Positions 10,105-23,049 of a stretch of 64,000 nucleotides of DNA are shown piece after piece. The stretch comes from Schistocephalus solidus (Eukaryota; Platyhelminthes; Cestoda; Diphyllobothriidea; Diphyllobothriidae), in NCBI GenBank assembly GCA_017591395.1, contig WEDG01003260.1, positions 62,001 through 126,000 of the forward strand, written 5' to 3'. The translations under genes were made by a program, and so were the position numbers. The stretch's first letter is position 1. Every line of letters starts with the position of its first letter. Below the pieces are notes generated by a model. The model was not told where the DNA came from. It ran no database searches and was given only the letters and a program-made list of their open reading frames with translations.

Positions 10105-13100
10105 GAACAATTTATTGGATTCACGACAGTTCAACCAACGTAGTCCGACAAGGTCAACCGTATGCCTATGCGATGAGTGAATGCCCGAGGACAGTGAGGG
10201 CAGTGGAGACGGCGATCTCTGCTGTGTGTTGGTGCTCCAGGCACTGTTTCACCTGTCTCTGTACGAAGATTCACAAGTGACAGACAAGGCCGATGCGTTA
10301 GGTGCAAATGCGGTCGCAATGAGGGTGGTGACCGTGGCGGTATAGGTAAAAGGTGATGAGTATTGGAATGTGGTCATTATGATGGTGGGAATAATTGAAC
10401 TGATGCCAGGGGTGTGGGAGAGGGATTCCGAAGGAGTGCTGGTAGAGTTTGACGTAGAATTTTGAATTGTCGGATTGTTGGTGCATTGCGTCCGAATATG
10501 TCCAACTAGGCCGATTCGCGCATGGAAGGTGCGTTGACAGCGTGGGTATGTTGGTCCAGGGCGATGGTGACTTTCATGGCGCTCTTCTGGTCTTGGTGGC
10601 GGCGATCCTGTTGGCTTCGTAGATTGCTGTCTTTGTCTTCACCGTCCTTCTCCAAGCAGGTCGGTTCCGGGCAAGGTCCTCCAAGGTCACCGGGTTTATC
10701 TGCAGTTGCTTCAGGAAAATCTTCAGTGTCCTTGTAGCGTCGTACTTGACCCCCTTGTTGACGAGAACCAATAGGGACATCTCCATTAAAGAGTCGTTTG
10801 GGTAATCGTTCGTCGTCCATCCTCACAAGGTGGCCACTCCATCGCAGTTACAGTTATTTTTTTTTCAGCTGAGCATAAAGGCTTCGAAGGCCTGTTCGTT
10901 CCAACAATTCCGTGTCCGGTATCCTGTCTTGCCATGTCTGATTTAGTATTCTGTAAATGCAGCTGAGGTGGAAGTGGTTGAGCTTTCGTGCCTGCATTTA
11001 GTAGATCGTCCACGTCTCCGCTCGATACAGCAGCGTTGGCAATATGACAGCTTTGTACATCTTGAGTTTGGTGCTAAGGTGGAGACCATGTCAATTTAAG
11101 TCCATGTTCTGCATGAGTCCAAAGGTTTGGCTGGCTTTGGCGATCCGATGGGCGATCTCATCATCGACTTTGGTGCTGCGGGAGAGATTGCTGCCCAGGT
11201 ACGTGGAGGTATCCACAGATTTCAGTTGGGTGCCATTGACATTGATGTGAGCTGCGGAGTAGATGGTATTCGGCGGCAGCTGATGCATCAAAACCGTTTT
11301 CTCAGTATTGATGTGAAGTCCGAAGTTGTCTCAGGCGGCAGCGAAGAGGTCCATGCTTCTTTGCATTTCCTCTTCTGTCGTTGCATTGAGTGCGCAGTTG
11401 TCAGCGAATAGAAGTTCGTGGATGGTGGCTGTGGAGACACGCGAGCGGAAGTGCATCCGACGTTGATTGAGGAGTCGGTCGTCCATCCGGTAGGCAATGC
11501 GGATCCTGGGGTGTTCTTCACGGTAGGCGTCCGTTAGCATGGAAGGATACATGAGACTAAAGAGGGTAGGTGCAACGACGCAGCCCTGCTTCATTCCGTT
11601 GGTCACTGCGAATGCTTCGGATACTGTGCCGTTGTCAGTAACGTGCACCATAATCCCGTCGTGAAGCTGACGCATTATATGCGTGAAACATTCAGGACAG
11701 TCTAAGTTCTGTATGATTTTCACAGCCCGTTGCGATTCACCGTGTCAAAAGCTTTCGTCAGATCCACGAAGGTATTGTAGAGGTGAGTCCGCATCTCCTG
11801 GCGCTTCTCTTGCAGCTAATTAAACATTCTCAATCTTTTATTTATGCTGATGACCGCAAATGCGTGTATTCCTTCTCTAACTCTAAGACCGAACGGTGCC
11901 TAGAACAAATTCATTCAGACTTAGACGCTCTTTCGGCCTGGAGCTCCACATGTCTAATGGAGTTCTCACCTACTAAGTGTCGCTTCATGAGTTTTGGGCC
12001 TGTAAGGCTGCCGCAACCTCATATTTTCGAAGGTTGCCCTATGATTGAATGTTCCTCCACCAATAAATTAGATCTTTCGCCTCTTGCCGATAGAATTACG
12101 GTCAAAGCTGCTCAGATTTGCGGCTTTATTTCTTATAATTTCTACCTTCCTGGAATTAAATTAAGACTTAATCGTATGTTTGACTTCCCATTATTGAATT
12201 TTGCTGTCCTTTCTTCGGTTTATTGAACGAATCTAGCCGTTCAAAAATTGAAAATGACCAAAGACATTTCACAAAAAACTCCTATTTCCGACTCTTTCAA
12301 CTACTTCCTACTCAACAAGATGCCAGCTAATGAAGCTAAAATTTCTTTCCGTCAGGAGACTTGAAACAGGCTTTTGTCTCCTTTTCCGACTAAATAATAT
12401 GTCAACTCTCCCCAAGCTTTCTGTCATTACCCCCGTTAGTCTTCCTTATAACCTAAGAAATTCTGCACTAATTATACCTCCCCCTGCATCCTCCACGTGT
12501 AAACGCTCTCTCTTCTTTGCTTCTAGGTATAGTTTTCTTTGGAATAACTTGACAATTGAAATTAGGTCGTTAACTAGTCTTTCTGCTTTCAAGCGAAGAC
12601 TGCACATTTATCTTAACACGGATTTTATTAGCCTTTTGTTTTCTTCATCTTTTCCAGTAGCTTTCCCCATGACTCGGAGAAAGGACCATCGGGAATTTTA
12701 TTGACCCTCTTGAAACTATATTTTCGCTACCTCGAGTCGCCCATGAACTATGATGTCTCCTTATATCATCAGTCATCCAAACGATGACGTCATTCAGACG
12801 TACACATTCGGTGGTCCGCAGTCTAAAATGCTACCGTTTCTTTGGATACTACCATCATCAGATTTAAATTGTGGATCCTAAGATGCTGAGGACTTAAGAT
12901 CATTGACGCATTTTCGTAAGATTTTGTTTCATACGCCTAAGTGATCAAGAACGAATCACCTCGACGTTTCATTATCTCATTCTGAAATGCTACTACCGTA
13001 TTACCCTACTCTACTACCTGACCATTTTTTCCTCAGCAGTTTTTTTTTCTTCTACCTTCTTTTAAAAAATGAAGGCTGATTGAACTCTGCCCCATTTTTA

Positions 13101-15835
13101 TGGTAGAATTTTTTTTCACTGCCTATTTTTTCTAGTTCACCATTAATTTTAAAACATCGCTAACTGTTGACATAGCAGGACAAGCTATGAATTTGTACAT
13201 TTTATCTGCACACATTGTCATAACTTTATTTCGTTACTAATGTTTGCTTAGACAGTGCCTTGCCGATGCTAACCAAATATAAATATAAATATAAAAGCTG
13301 TCGAGCAGCGAAGATCATGTAGATTGTTCCTCGTTGTCGTCGGAAGCCACGTTGGTTTTCCGGGAGCAGTCCTTGCTACATGCGAGTGTTCAGACAATTG
13401 AGTAGAATGCTGGCGAAGATCTTTCCGGTGATGTTCAACAGCAAGATTCCTCGGTGGTTGTCGCAGATTTGGTGGTTCACTTCCTTCTCGTAGAGGTGGA
13501 CAATGGTTGCATCTTTGAACTCCTGAGGGACTTGCCCTTGGTGCCACATCTCCTGGAAGAGCACTGTGAGTCGGTTCATCAGTTAGGGTCCGCCATGCTT
13601 CTAAATCTCAGTAGGGATCGCGTCCGAGCCAGGTGCTTCCCCACTGGATTGTTGCTGCACGGCTCTGATGGTTTCTTGGAGAGAGGGTGGGAGCTTAAGG
13701 TCGGTGTTGATTTCCACTTCCGGCAGGGATCGATGGTGGCGTCGGAGATGGTGGAGGGCAGCTCGAGAATGCTTTTAAAATGTTCTGCCCATCACTTCAG
13801 GATTTGCATTTACTTTGTGAGAAGTGTCCTGCCATCAGCACTGAGAAGAGGAGCAGCGCCTTTGAAGGTAGATCCATAGACAGCCTTGGTGGTGGCGAAG
13901 AAGTTCTTCTATTTGTTTCAATCCGCGAACCCTTGGATTTCCTCGGCTTCGCGCGTCATCCAGGCATCCTGCATCTATCGCAGCCATTGCTGTACAAGGC
14001 GAAAATCTTCGGTCGAAGGCACTCTTGTTTGCAGTGGTAGAATGATTGACGTAGGCTTTGTGCAACTGGTTCTTCTCGACGAGCAGAGCGTTGATAGCTG
14101 CGTCGCCGTCGTCAAACCAGTCTTGGTGCTGACGAATGTGCAGCCGAGGACATCCAGGGCGGTGGATTGAATAGTGTCCCTCAACTGACACCAGCGGTTC
14201 TCTCAGTGGATGTCCTCATCGGCGACTGGAAGGTTGGTTAGTCGGTTGGCCATTTCGTTGCTGAAATTGAGATGGTGAGCAGGCATATTCAACAAAGCAG
14301 TATTTAACTTACCTTGTGGCCACTTACCTTGTGGTTGCAGACAAAGCCTCATTTTTGAGATGACGAGGCGGTGCTCCATCCATCCGTCGGCACCGGGGAT
14401 CGCCTTTGTCACCAGCATGGCCTGTCGATCTCACCTCCGGACGTGAAAATAGTCCAGCAGCTGCCAGCGCCGCGACCGAGAGTGCATCAACGTGGCCTTC
14501 TTCCGCGTCGGAAGGCGGAAGAAGGTGTTGGTAAGCAGGAGATGGTGTTCCGCACACTTTCGCAGAAGAAGGAGGCCGTTATCGTTGCGGCTACCGAGAC
14601 CATGGGGACCCAGCACATCCTGCCAGGCAGCGTGGTCCGTCCCGACGCGGGCGTTAAAGTCACAAAGGAAAAGTAACTTTTCCACCTTCGGTACAGTTTC
14701 CAGCAGGGCGTGTAGGTCATCATAAAATTTCTCCTACGCCGTATCAGAGCTCGTCATTGGGGAACGTAGGCGCTGATTACGGTGGTGAACTGATCTTCCG
14801 AAGAGGCAGGTGGAGGCCCATCAGGCGATAATTGATACCCTGCGGCAAACAGGGTAGACGTCCCACATTGTCGTTCCGGATGGCAAAGGCAACACCAGCG
14901 TCGCGTCACTCTGCCTTTGGCCGGCTGCCCCATAAGAAGGTGAAGATGGCACCCACCTCCTCCAGCTTACCCTGTTCAGAGTATTGGGTCTCGTTGAGAG
15001 CAGCAATGTCTACATTGTAGCGCGCCAGTTCAAGAGTGATTAGCACCTTCCTCCGTTCTGGTCGGTTACTCCTGGGAATTTCTAAAAGGGATCGAACATC
15101 CCAGGCAGCTAGAGTGAGCAAACTCACTTGAGCAGTCCGGGAGTACCCCGTATGGTACAGTGGGGGGATTGGGAGAGTATTGCTGTTGATATTGTTTAAC
15201 GTTTTTGACTGCATGTAATTACAGTCTGCTAGCCACGGTCTGCTGCAGCTCTTGTGAGACTCAGCATTTGTTTAGGGCACCCTTTCTAGCCCCAAACCCC
15301 ACGAGGGGGTCAGCAGTGCTATCCCTAAAAAGGGCTGCTTATTCATCCCAGGCAGCTACCAAACTCCACGATGGGTAAAGATTTGGGTTTGTGAGAGAAC
15401 GACCGATTCGCCTGGGCCACCTACGTGATTGCATGTCACCCTCGCCGTAGGACTTTTTCGACCGTGTGATAGAAGGGAAGGCTATGGAGCGATGGAGAAG
15501 GAAAGATGTAAGAGTAATCGAGAGGAGAGAGAAGAGGAAAGAAGGGCGAAAGGAGGGGAAAGAGTTGAATTAGGATGGGAAGGAAAAGACAGGGAGGACG
15601 GGATGGGGAAGATCAGGGCGAAGGGAGCAAACTTACCGGGTGTAAAGACACACACAACACCGGAGACCCTCACCTGGTTTAGCCCGCCGGTCATGGCGGT
15701 TGCCCGGGGTGTGACCGCTGAGAAGAACCAGCTTCGAGGAGCCACAGGCAAGAGTTGGGTACTAGTTGGAGGCGGCCACAGGAGCATTTACCACCTATAA
15801 GAGACAGATGCAGCGAGCAAATACTACCTGGGTTT
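10105..15835 (-). mobile_element. RTE-like LINE with C-terminal zinc-finger-like tail, interrupted and decayed
   Basis: Read leftward, the ORF starts near 15180-15130 with an AP-endonuclease N-terminus (LAAWDVRSLLE, DIAALNETQYSEQGKLEEVGA). It goes on through the endonuclease-RT linker (14200-13600) and RT motifs (FKDATIVHLYEK, CDNHRGILLLNITGKIF, about 13560-13380), then after an inserted element THLYNTFVDLT, MKQGCVVAPTLFSLMY and the catalytic box at 11397-11408. The thumb follows (STYLGSNLSRSTKVDDEIAH, 11250-11130), then RPAWRRTVKTKTAIYEANRIAA (10640-10580) and a tail with CPHCPRAFTHRIG (about 10180-10150), like a C2H2 half-finger. The catalytic box reads FADN, not FADD. The frame is broken by many shifts, so it is dead. 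The stretch 15215-15835 has no ORF match and is probably the 5' UTR. A plus-strand LINE occupies 11818-13295. Boundaries are approximate. Confidence 0.88.
11818..13295 (+). mobile_element. 5'-truncated LINE inserted into the RTE-like element
   Basis: The insert begins in the middle of a reverse transcriptase just before its catalytic box FIYADD (YADD at 11843-11854), followed by SKTERCLEQIHSDLDALSAWS and SPTKCRFMSFG. The C-terminus (12330-12704) has SLPYNLRNSALIIPPPASS, SRYSFLWNNLTIEIRSLTS, FKRRLHIYLNTDFISLLF. It ends with a (TATAAA)-type tail at 13275-13295. Both flanks carry AGCT (11814-11817 and 13296-13299), and removing the insert restores the host frame through the residues MIFAARQLQEKRQEM. 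This is a Jockey/CR1-group LINE distinct from the CR1-like copies here. Related 3' ends lie at 20140-21230 and 24188-25197. A frameshift near 12230-12330 breaks the frame. Confidence 0.88.
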
Positions 15836-16770
15836 TTGCTACCCATAACTAGTACCCCTTACATCCCATTGGATACACACTGATATAAGGAAATCTGTAG
15901 TTTAGTTCTTAAGAAACATAAGGCAAAATATTGTTTCCTATTCCAATTGGCTTCAAGAATATTTGTTAAAGTTTCGAAAATTTTAATAGGTTTGAATGTC
16001 AAAGACGTCGCACTGATCCCGTGAGATGTTGTAACGGACCAAAACCCGCACAGGGCTGTTTAAATGAAGAAACACTTTGACGCGCGGACCTACGATGGTT
16101 ATAACGTAACTGCGTTTCGGTGAAGGTAGCCAATTTCTTTCCTTCTCTACCACCAAACTTCTCCCGTAACTCATCACAACCCACTCGTCTCTTTACTTAG
16201 CAATTTCCAAGGCCCATCCTTGCAGTCTCCCACAGCACTGCACTCCTCGCTGGCGCTGTAATAGACCTGCCCTCGTACCCTCCATCCATACAGGTCAACC
16301 CCTTGTTATAAATCATCCCCTTGTTCAATTAACCTTCATTTTAAATATTCACATTAGTATTCTGTTTTATCGTATGGAAAGGTGTTAATGGGCTTGACAA
16401 ATATATTCAGCTCGGTCCTAGCCAGGATTTATGCCTAATGTGTCACATTACTCGGTGCATGTTATCCTCGAAGTACGTGGCCGCTACAGAGTAAACCCAT
16501 GGGCAAGACCCTTCTGTGGTTGCGCAGGTTTGCGTTTGATCAAAGCGTTTGGTTTGTTTGGAGGATGAACCTATTGTGGTATGAGATAAACCCTAGGTTT
16601 GGATGCAGTGACCTCATAGAGCTGAAATGTTTTTTTACCCTAAACGGATCACAATAGGCTCGTTTTTTATATCGCTTTGCATATAATATATAATACTTCT
16701 TTTTATGTGTCATTTTGGGTAGTTTTGTTAGTGTAAATCAAGGCATAAATTAATATGCTGAACTAGATAC
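15836..16770. other. No gene recognised
   Basis: AT-rich spacer between the 5' end of the RTE-like element and a CR1 fragment. No motif or repeat recognised. Confidence 0.4.
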
Positions 16771-17340
16771 TGCACAAAGTCAACCTTCCATGTGATGAGG
16801 TAGTTCTAACCTCAACCGTCCGTATCGTGCGTGGCATGGAGTGCACCCTCCTGCGTGATGAATTTTTTCAACATGCCACTACGAATAATCTCCGAGGTCA
16901 TCCATTCAAACGACATGTGACCCAAAAAAATTGGATGCGAGAAAGTATTTTTTCACCAACCGTGTCGTGGAACCGTGAAATAACCTACCTGAGGCGATTG
17001 TATAACGGATCACAGCTCCGACAGAATTGTTTAACTGAACTGGGAACCCTTTTCACGCGGATCCCGGATGGTAATGGAATAATCGATGGTCTGTGAAGAT
17101 AGCTGGTGTTCCTTCTCTCCCTATTACTGACATCTCCCCTCGTTACCGTTATCGTACCGTCTCACAAGTCCCTGACCCTCAGCATCTCCACGACCCTCAC
17201 CCGCATTTGACAACAGCGCTGCACTCCCCGTCGGTATCTAACTGTTCATTCGTGACATCCTCCCACTCCAAACTAATCGATTGTATAGGTCCCCAGTATT
17301 CGAATGTATCCTTATACTCCTCTTTCATTGTCTAAAATTT
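16771..17340 (+). mobile_element. CR1-like LINE 3' fragment
   Basis: The frame 16827-17096 carries the CR1 C-terminal order: RIVRGMECTLLRDEFFQHAT, TNNLRGHPFKRHVTQ and a degraded 'FSPTVSWN' end, close to the fragment at 1-560. About 250 bases of shared 3' flank follow (CGTTACCGTTATCG, GTATTCGAATG). Only the last third of the RT ORF is present and it is mutated. Confidence 0.7.
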
Positions 17341-17699
17341 GTTAATGTTAACATAGATCCTTTACCTTATAAACTTATTATCTCCTTCTATTTATATATG
17401 TCTGCCTGATTAAGTGCTTAACGATTCTGACGACGTTATATGGCTTAAGCTGGTCCTAGTGATATGCTCCATATTGTGTGCTATCCTCGACATCCTCGGA
17501 CGTTACAATTGTAATGTCACAGTCTGTATAAACATTTAAACATCTGATTGACAGACATATGTTGCAGCACCACGAAGACTATGTGACTCCTTAACCTTAC
17601 CAATACCAGTGTACTACGTAAATCTGTCTGCATTTACTTAAGTCACTTTATTGAGGGAAGTAGGCATTCGCCCTGGAGCTCCCTATTCACATGCAAAAA
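17341..17699. other. No gene recognised
   Basis: Short AT-rich spacer between two CR1-like copies of opposite orientation. Confidence 0.4.
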
Positions 17700-20040
17700 T
17701 GTCAATAGTACAAACGTTTACAGTGATATATCTGACAAATGAAAATGTAGGGTCATCGATATGTGTGGGCCAGGCGCAACCTGCCACTGTTTACACAATC
17801 TTCATTATATTGACAATGGTTTCTCAGAAAACGAGTATCTAGTTTGAATTTAAATGTGTCAAAAGTTTCTGAAAGGACCACCTCGTCAGGGAGTCCGTTC
17901 CATGCTCCAAACGAACCTCTGCGAAAAGGCGTTCCGACGGACGTCCATGTGGACAAACTTCCTCTGCAGTTTAAAGGGATGACCCCGTAGATGTTCCATC
18001 CCAGCCAATTCGAAGAAGACAGCAAATTATAGGGCACAATCCGGTAGGTTTGGATGAGGTCACCGCGTAGTTGCCTGTAATTTAGAGGAAACATATCAAG
18101 TTCAACCAGTCTGGCTTTTTAAGGCAGATTACTAAGATTCTTGACCATCTTCGTAGCCCTCGCTTGCACTCGTTCCATCTGTAGATAATCCTTCTTAAAC
18201 CACGGACGCCAGGCCTGGATGGCATATTCCAAGTGAGATCGAACAAATACCCCGTAGGTTTTTCGGAAGAGTTCCTTATTAATCTGCACAAATCCACGTC
18301 TGAGCGCAAATAAGACCTGTGTAGCGCGTTTAGCTGCCTTTAATGACCGTGAAGATGGTTTAAGTGAGGAGGTTATTAGAACACCGAGGTCCTTCTGTTC
18401 CTCAACAATTGAAAGGGGCTGCCCATTGAGAATGTATTGGTAGGAATTATCCTCCTCACTGGTCCTTCTGGTACGCAGTCTTAGGACCACACACTTCCCA
18501 ACGTTAAAATTTAAGAGCCAACGAGCAGACCAGCTGCTAAGATGGTTGAGATCCTCTTGAAGTGCGTGCCTATCGAAATCAGATCTGATGACCCTCCACA
18601 ATTTAACATCATCTGCAAACATGATGGCGCTGCAATCCAGGTCGTCGACACAGTCGTTGATGTACACTAAGAAGACAAATGGCACTAATACCGAGCCTTG
18701 GGGACACCACTTAGAACCGGAGTAGGTGTTGACTTCGAGGTATCGACGCACACAGTTTTCAATCTATCTGTAAGAAAGTCTGCGATCCATGTCAGCAGCA
18801 TTCCTCTTATGCCGATTTCAGATAATTTGTAGATGAGACGTTTGTGTGGGACACTGTCAAACGCCTTCTTGAAATCAGTGTATATGACGTCAACCCTACC
18901 ATTTTTATCCAGTGCACGAGTCAACTGCTCTGTGGAGAGTAATAAACTAGAAAGACAGAAGCGATTCTGTCTGAAGCCATGCTAGAGATCTGAGAGTAAT
19001 TGGTTTTCCTCAAGCAACTTCATGGTTGCCTTCTTGATTATTGATTCCATTATTTTACAGCAAATGGAGGTTGAGCTGACAGGCCGATAATTGTTGACAT
19101 TAGATCGAGCAACACTCTTGTATATGGGGTATATATTTGCTGCCTTCCATTCGGATGGCAGTTTCCCTGATTCAAATGACGAATTAAATATATGCGCAAG
19201 TGGTTTGGACAGTTCACTGGCCAGTTCTTTCAAGAACTTGGCCGGTATATCGTCCGGACCAGATGACTTCGCTTCTTTCAGATTTCGCAGTTCATAGTTC
19301 CACGAGAGGTTCCTGGAAGATTATATATTCAAGCACTGGACCAGCGTCTATAACAGCACTGTTGACGTGGTCAAGCTGAAGTTCCGGTTCTCTAGTGAAA
19401 ACCGAGGCAAAAAACCGACTTAGTACTCGGCTTTGTCACAATTTTCAACGACTTCAACATCATTCCCATCCATGAGTACTGCTAGTGGGTCCTTGTTTTT
19501 TAGTCGGCTATTGATATCATGGAATAAACTTTTTGGTTTATATGCAGCCTGTTGAATAATTCTTGATTCATAGTTCTTCCTTGCCTGACGAATCATTCTT
19601 TTTACAGCGTTTCTTTGATGACGAAATTCTTTGAGATGCTCTGCTGACCCCTGTTTGCCTGAATACCTTCCATTTTTATTCTTCTTCTTTAGCTGCCTGT
19701 TAAGTTCTCTTGTTAACCAGGCGGGGCGACTATTCTTTTTTTGCACCTTCATTGGACAAAACCGTTCAATCAGATCGAGTGAAACTGTCTTAAATGATCG
19801 CCAGTCATCCTCTGGATTCCCGTTAAGCAAACAATCCCATCTCATAGACATCAGTTCTTTCCTCATCGTGTTAAAATCAGCCTTCCATATATTTCGCTTG
19901 CATTCCGTTCCATTCTGGCGCTGAGAATAAAGTGAGTGATTCCACATCAGCGTACTATGGTCACTCTTACCGAGGGGTTCAATAGAATACACTTCATCAA
20001 TGCTAGAGAAGTCCTTGACTTGTAACTTGACGTTAACTTC
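17700..20040 (-). mobile_element. CR1-like LINE, endonuclease C-terminus plus reverse transcriptase, 5'-truncated
   Basis: Read leftward: the endonuclease end with PLGKSDHSTLMW (catalytic SDH, near 19970), a linker with PAWLTRELNRQLKKKNK and a following coiled basic stretch, then RT motifs LPSEWKAANIYPIYKSV, NNYRPVSSTSICCKIMESI, VDVIYTDFKKAFDSVPHKRL, a damaged SGVPKARY (normally SGVPQGSVL, so frameshifted), AIMFADDVKLWRVI (FADD at 18608-18619) and the thumb FVRSHLEYAIQAWRPW. The C-terminus is RGSFGAWNGLPDEVVLS, ending near 17753. Several frameshifts and a stop around 18980 show that it is inactive. The 5' half of the endonuclease and all of ORF1 are missing. Confidence 0.9.
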
Positions 20041-20139
20041 TTTACATTGCTTCTAATTCTTGCGATTTTTATGTAACGAATAGGGAGTTCAAAGGCGTAA
20101 ACCTATTTTCCTCAAATACACTGAACTGAAAAAGACATT

Positions 20140-21230
20140 TCATTAAATGTATTTTAATAAATAAATAAAGTATATATTTAAGGCCCAGAGGGCCCCTTCA
20201 TTACGAATTGAATACAATTGTATCAGAAAATACAAAGTAGGTAATGGCTGCTCTGTGTAAACAACCATATGAAACAACCGAAATGTGTACAATGGTAGGC
20301 ACATCAGATTCACAACGATTTGAGAGTTTTAAAACGATAATCAACAATCATTGGAATATATGGTGATCTATGAAAGGAGTAGTGAAAAACTCCTACCGGT
20401 AGAATTGGGGTCAGAGTTCAGAGAGCCCACAATTTAAACAAAAACTTTAGGCGAATAAACTATTTCCCTAAAAAAATTAATAGTTAGAATTGATAGGATT
20501 GGTACGATGCAGTGGGATATGACCGTTATGTTGATATCAGCATGTGAGGGTTTGGAACGCTCCCTGTCGTGGGGGTGATAATTACCAGCCAGAGCAACTG
20601 TTTACAAACATCTGGGAGGTGAGATAGGAGGAGTTCATCGTAGAAAACAGGGTTGAAACGAACAGGGAAGAGCAGGGGTTATGATATCATCACCGAGGTG
20701 CAACCTTGCGGACATTATAGTTCGCAGACAGGGTGGTGAAAACAATAGAACCCGCTACGACCATCAACAGAGACCGCAGAGACCGTCCTCGGGGTCGCAA
20801 ACGGAGGAATGACACCAGGTTGTCAAAAGTTGACAATGCTGGCTGAAAAGATGAAAAACGGCTGCGCAGATTGACTCTGGTTTTTTCACAATGATTTGAC
20901 TGTGGAATGGGTACTGTAGTCATCTTAGCTCGTGTGGTAGGTGACGCACGAAAATGAAATTCTGGAAACTTTCCAGAATTTCGATTGTACTTTCTCAGAG
21001 GCATTGAGAAAGCTGCTCGGGAAGGAAGAGGAAAATTAAAGGTTAATTGTATCAGTGTTAAGATAAACGTGCAGTTTGCGTTTGAAAGCAGATTGGTTTT
21101 TCGATAACCTTCTCGGCACAAGAGAAAAAGTTCTCAAAAATTCAGTAGGCAATTTGGTTAGCTTCAAGGTCAAGGTAACAATGTAAATGATTGGAAAAAT
21201 CGACATAGGTTGGCCCCACCACACAAGCAA
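20140..21230 (-). mobile_element. LINE 3' end (same family as the 11.8 kb insertion)
   Basis: Read leftward, a short ORF remnant (21110-21040) has SAFKRKLHVYLNTDTINL, matching SAFKRRLHIYLNTDFISL of the 11818-13295 copy, followed by an FSSSFPSSF-like block. A roughly 900-base 3' UTR then ends in a TTTATTTATTTATT tail (20150-20165). The 3' UTR shares blocks with 24188-25197, for instance GAGAAAGCTGCTCGGGAAGG and GGTTTGGAACGCTCC, and carries a GGAGT...ACTCC hairpin beside the GTTTTTCACT word (20376-20402). Confidence 0.78.
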
Positions 21231-23040
21231 AATGTTACCATATAGGGAAGGATAAATAAAAGACCGTCCTTAAGCAAGTAGCGTGGGTTATGAATGATCA
21301 TGTCAGGGGGAAGAGAGAGCGGGGAAAAGTGGAAAAGTGCATGTATTTAAACTACTTTTGGCAAAAGTAAACATGGAGCTTGTAGGAGATTATTCTGCGC
21401 GCACAAGACTTGCCTAAGAAATATGATTGCAGCCGCTACTGTTTTTATTTTCAGATGCTGACCCATTGGGTTATAGTAGTTCAGCTGGACCCTATAAATA
21501 AAACTTATACGTTCGGTGGGGTTCACAACCTTCCCTGAATCAAAAACACGTATGAAAATAAGGTAGTTTATTGTCTTAATTTTTTCTTGTATTTATTTAA
21601 ATGGTTAAGCAGGGTTAAGGAGTATCCATTTAGGGCACACTTATTAGGGTAGTAGGTTGCACCACGCAGATAGAGATTGCTCCACATGGCCCTTAAATGG
21701 AACTTAGCTCTCACCTGTGGCTCCCTGAAACTAGGTGCTGAAAAGCGGTCAGCCTCCGGTAACGCCCTCAACCGCCAGCTGAACCACGAGGGTATTTGGT
21801 CCTGTGTGGGTCCCCACACTCGGTAATTCCGCCCCTTTTCTCAGTCCCTTCCCTTCTTCTTCAACCTAAATACTCTGCACCGACGTTGGCCTACAATTCC
21901 GTAGAAGGGTCTAAGTTAACTAAGACAGCTAACAACTAAACAATGCCCTTGACCATAATGGGGTAAGACAACCATCTAAAATGTCCGAGAAGCCATATAT
22001 ACGGGAAGTTCTGCTTGCGCTCTTCAAAATGATAAGGAAAGAAGAGTGCTTCTCATCAAATTTAAGGAAACTATGCAATCTGTAAGCAGACCTTGACTCC
22101 TAGGTACACAAATCAATCAAACAAACGAAAGAAAGGCCCCCTAATCTTCTCTCATATTTCTTCCCATGGGACGAAAGTGACTGCAATAATTTTTGCAACG
22201 TGGAATATTTTTTACCACTTGAAAAATTTGTGGAGAAAACTGGTCTCAAAGGAGGACGGCATTAGTTGCTCATGAAATATTGCGTCATAAGTTGTATATC
22301 ACTGCTCCCAACGAGACTCTATTCTCCGAACTAGGCCAAATTTAAGAGTAAGGGCTGGATACACATTCATTTAGAGCGGCCGCTGGAAGTAAAAATGATG
22401 TGAAGCCAAAATCATCAAGAATGCGCGTAACTCCCTTCCTCGCGGGCAAGCTGGATGAAACTTAGGAATGTATGATTTATAATTCATTATATAAAGTGGA
22501 GGTATGCAAAATCTTCGATAACTCTTCTCAAGTATACGGATAAAAATGGACATATTTACATTAACGACAGCTTCATGTTGTTAGTCTATGCTGTTGATTA
22601 AATATGTGCTGTAAGGTAAAAACAAAATTATATTGTATATTTTGTGGGGGTACAGGCATAGCCTTTATTGACCCTATTTATGTGCAATTGAAATTATAAA
22701 TTCAAGTATATACTGATAACATAAAATACAAGTAAACATTTTACATCAACTGTGAAGTGGCACGATACACATAAATCGAAATAATTAAGTAAACCTTATA
22801 GATGGCTGAAGATAGTCCTGCAGTGAGAGTCATCGGCTATCGAAAAAAGCAGGTTAACTCTCGTTTGAACATATCCACGGTATTCGACGTCATTATTTTG
22901 CTTGGAAGTAAGTTCTACGGTCAAGCCACTCGGTGACGGAAAAAAAATTTAATTGGTCTAGGCGTACACATTCGCGTTTGAAGACCGCGCAGGCGAGTCA
23001 TCTTTGTTAACTCAAAGAAATCTTCACATTTTAGCGAACA
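21231..23040. other. No gene recognised
   Basis: About 1.8 kb of AT-rich sequence between LINE remnants. No coding motif or recognisable repeat was found. Confidence 0.4.
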
Positions 23041-23049
23041 GGCATGTCC

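Noticed and set aside
10506..10826. Open frames on both strands around 10.5-11.5 kb as separate genes
   Set aside because: They are alternative-frame readings of the RTE-like LINE; only the frames that carry RT-thumb motifs are real.
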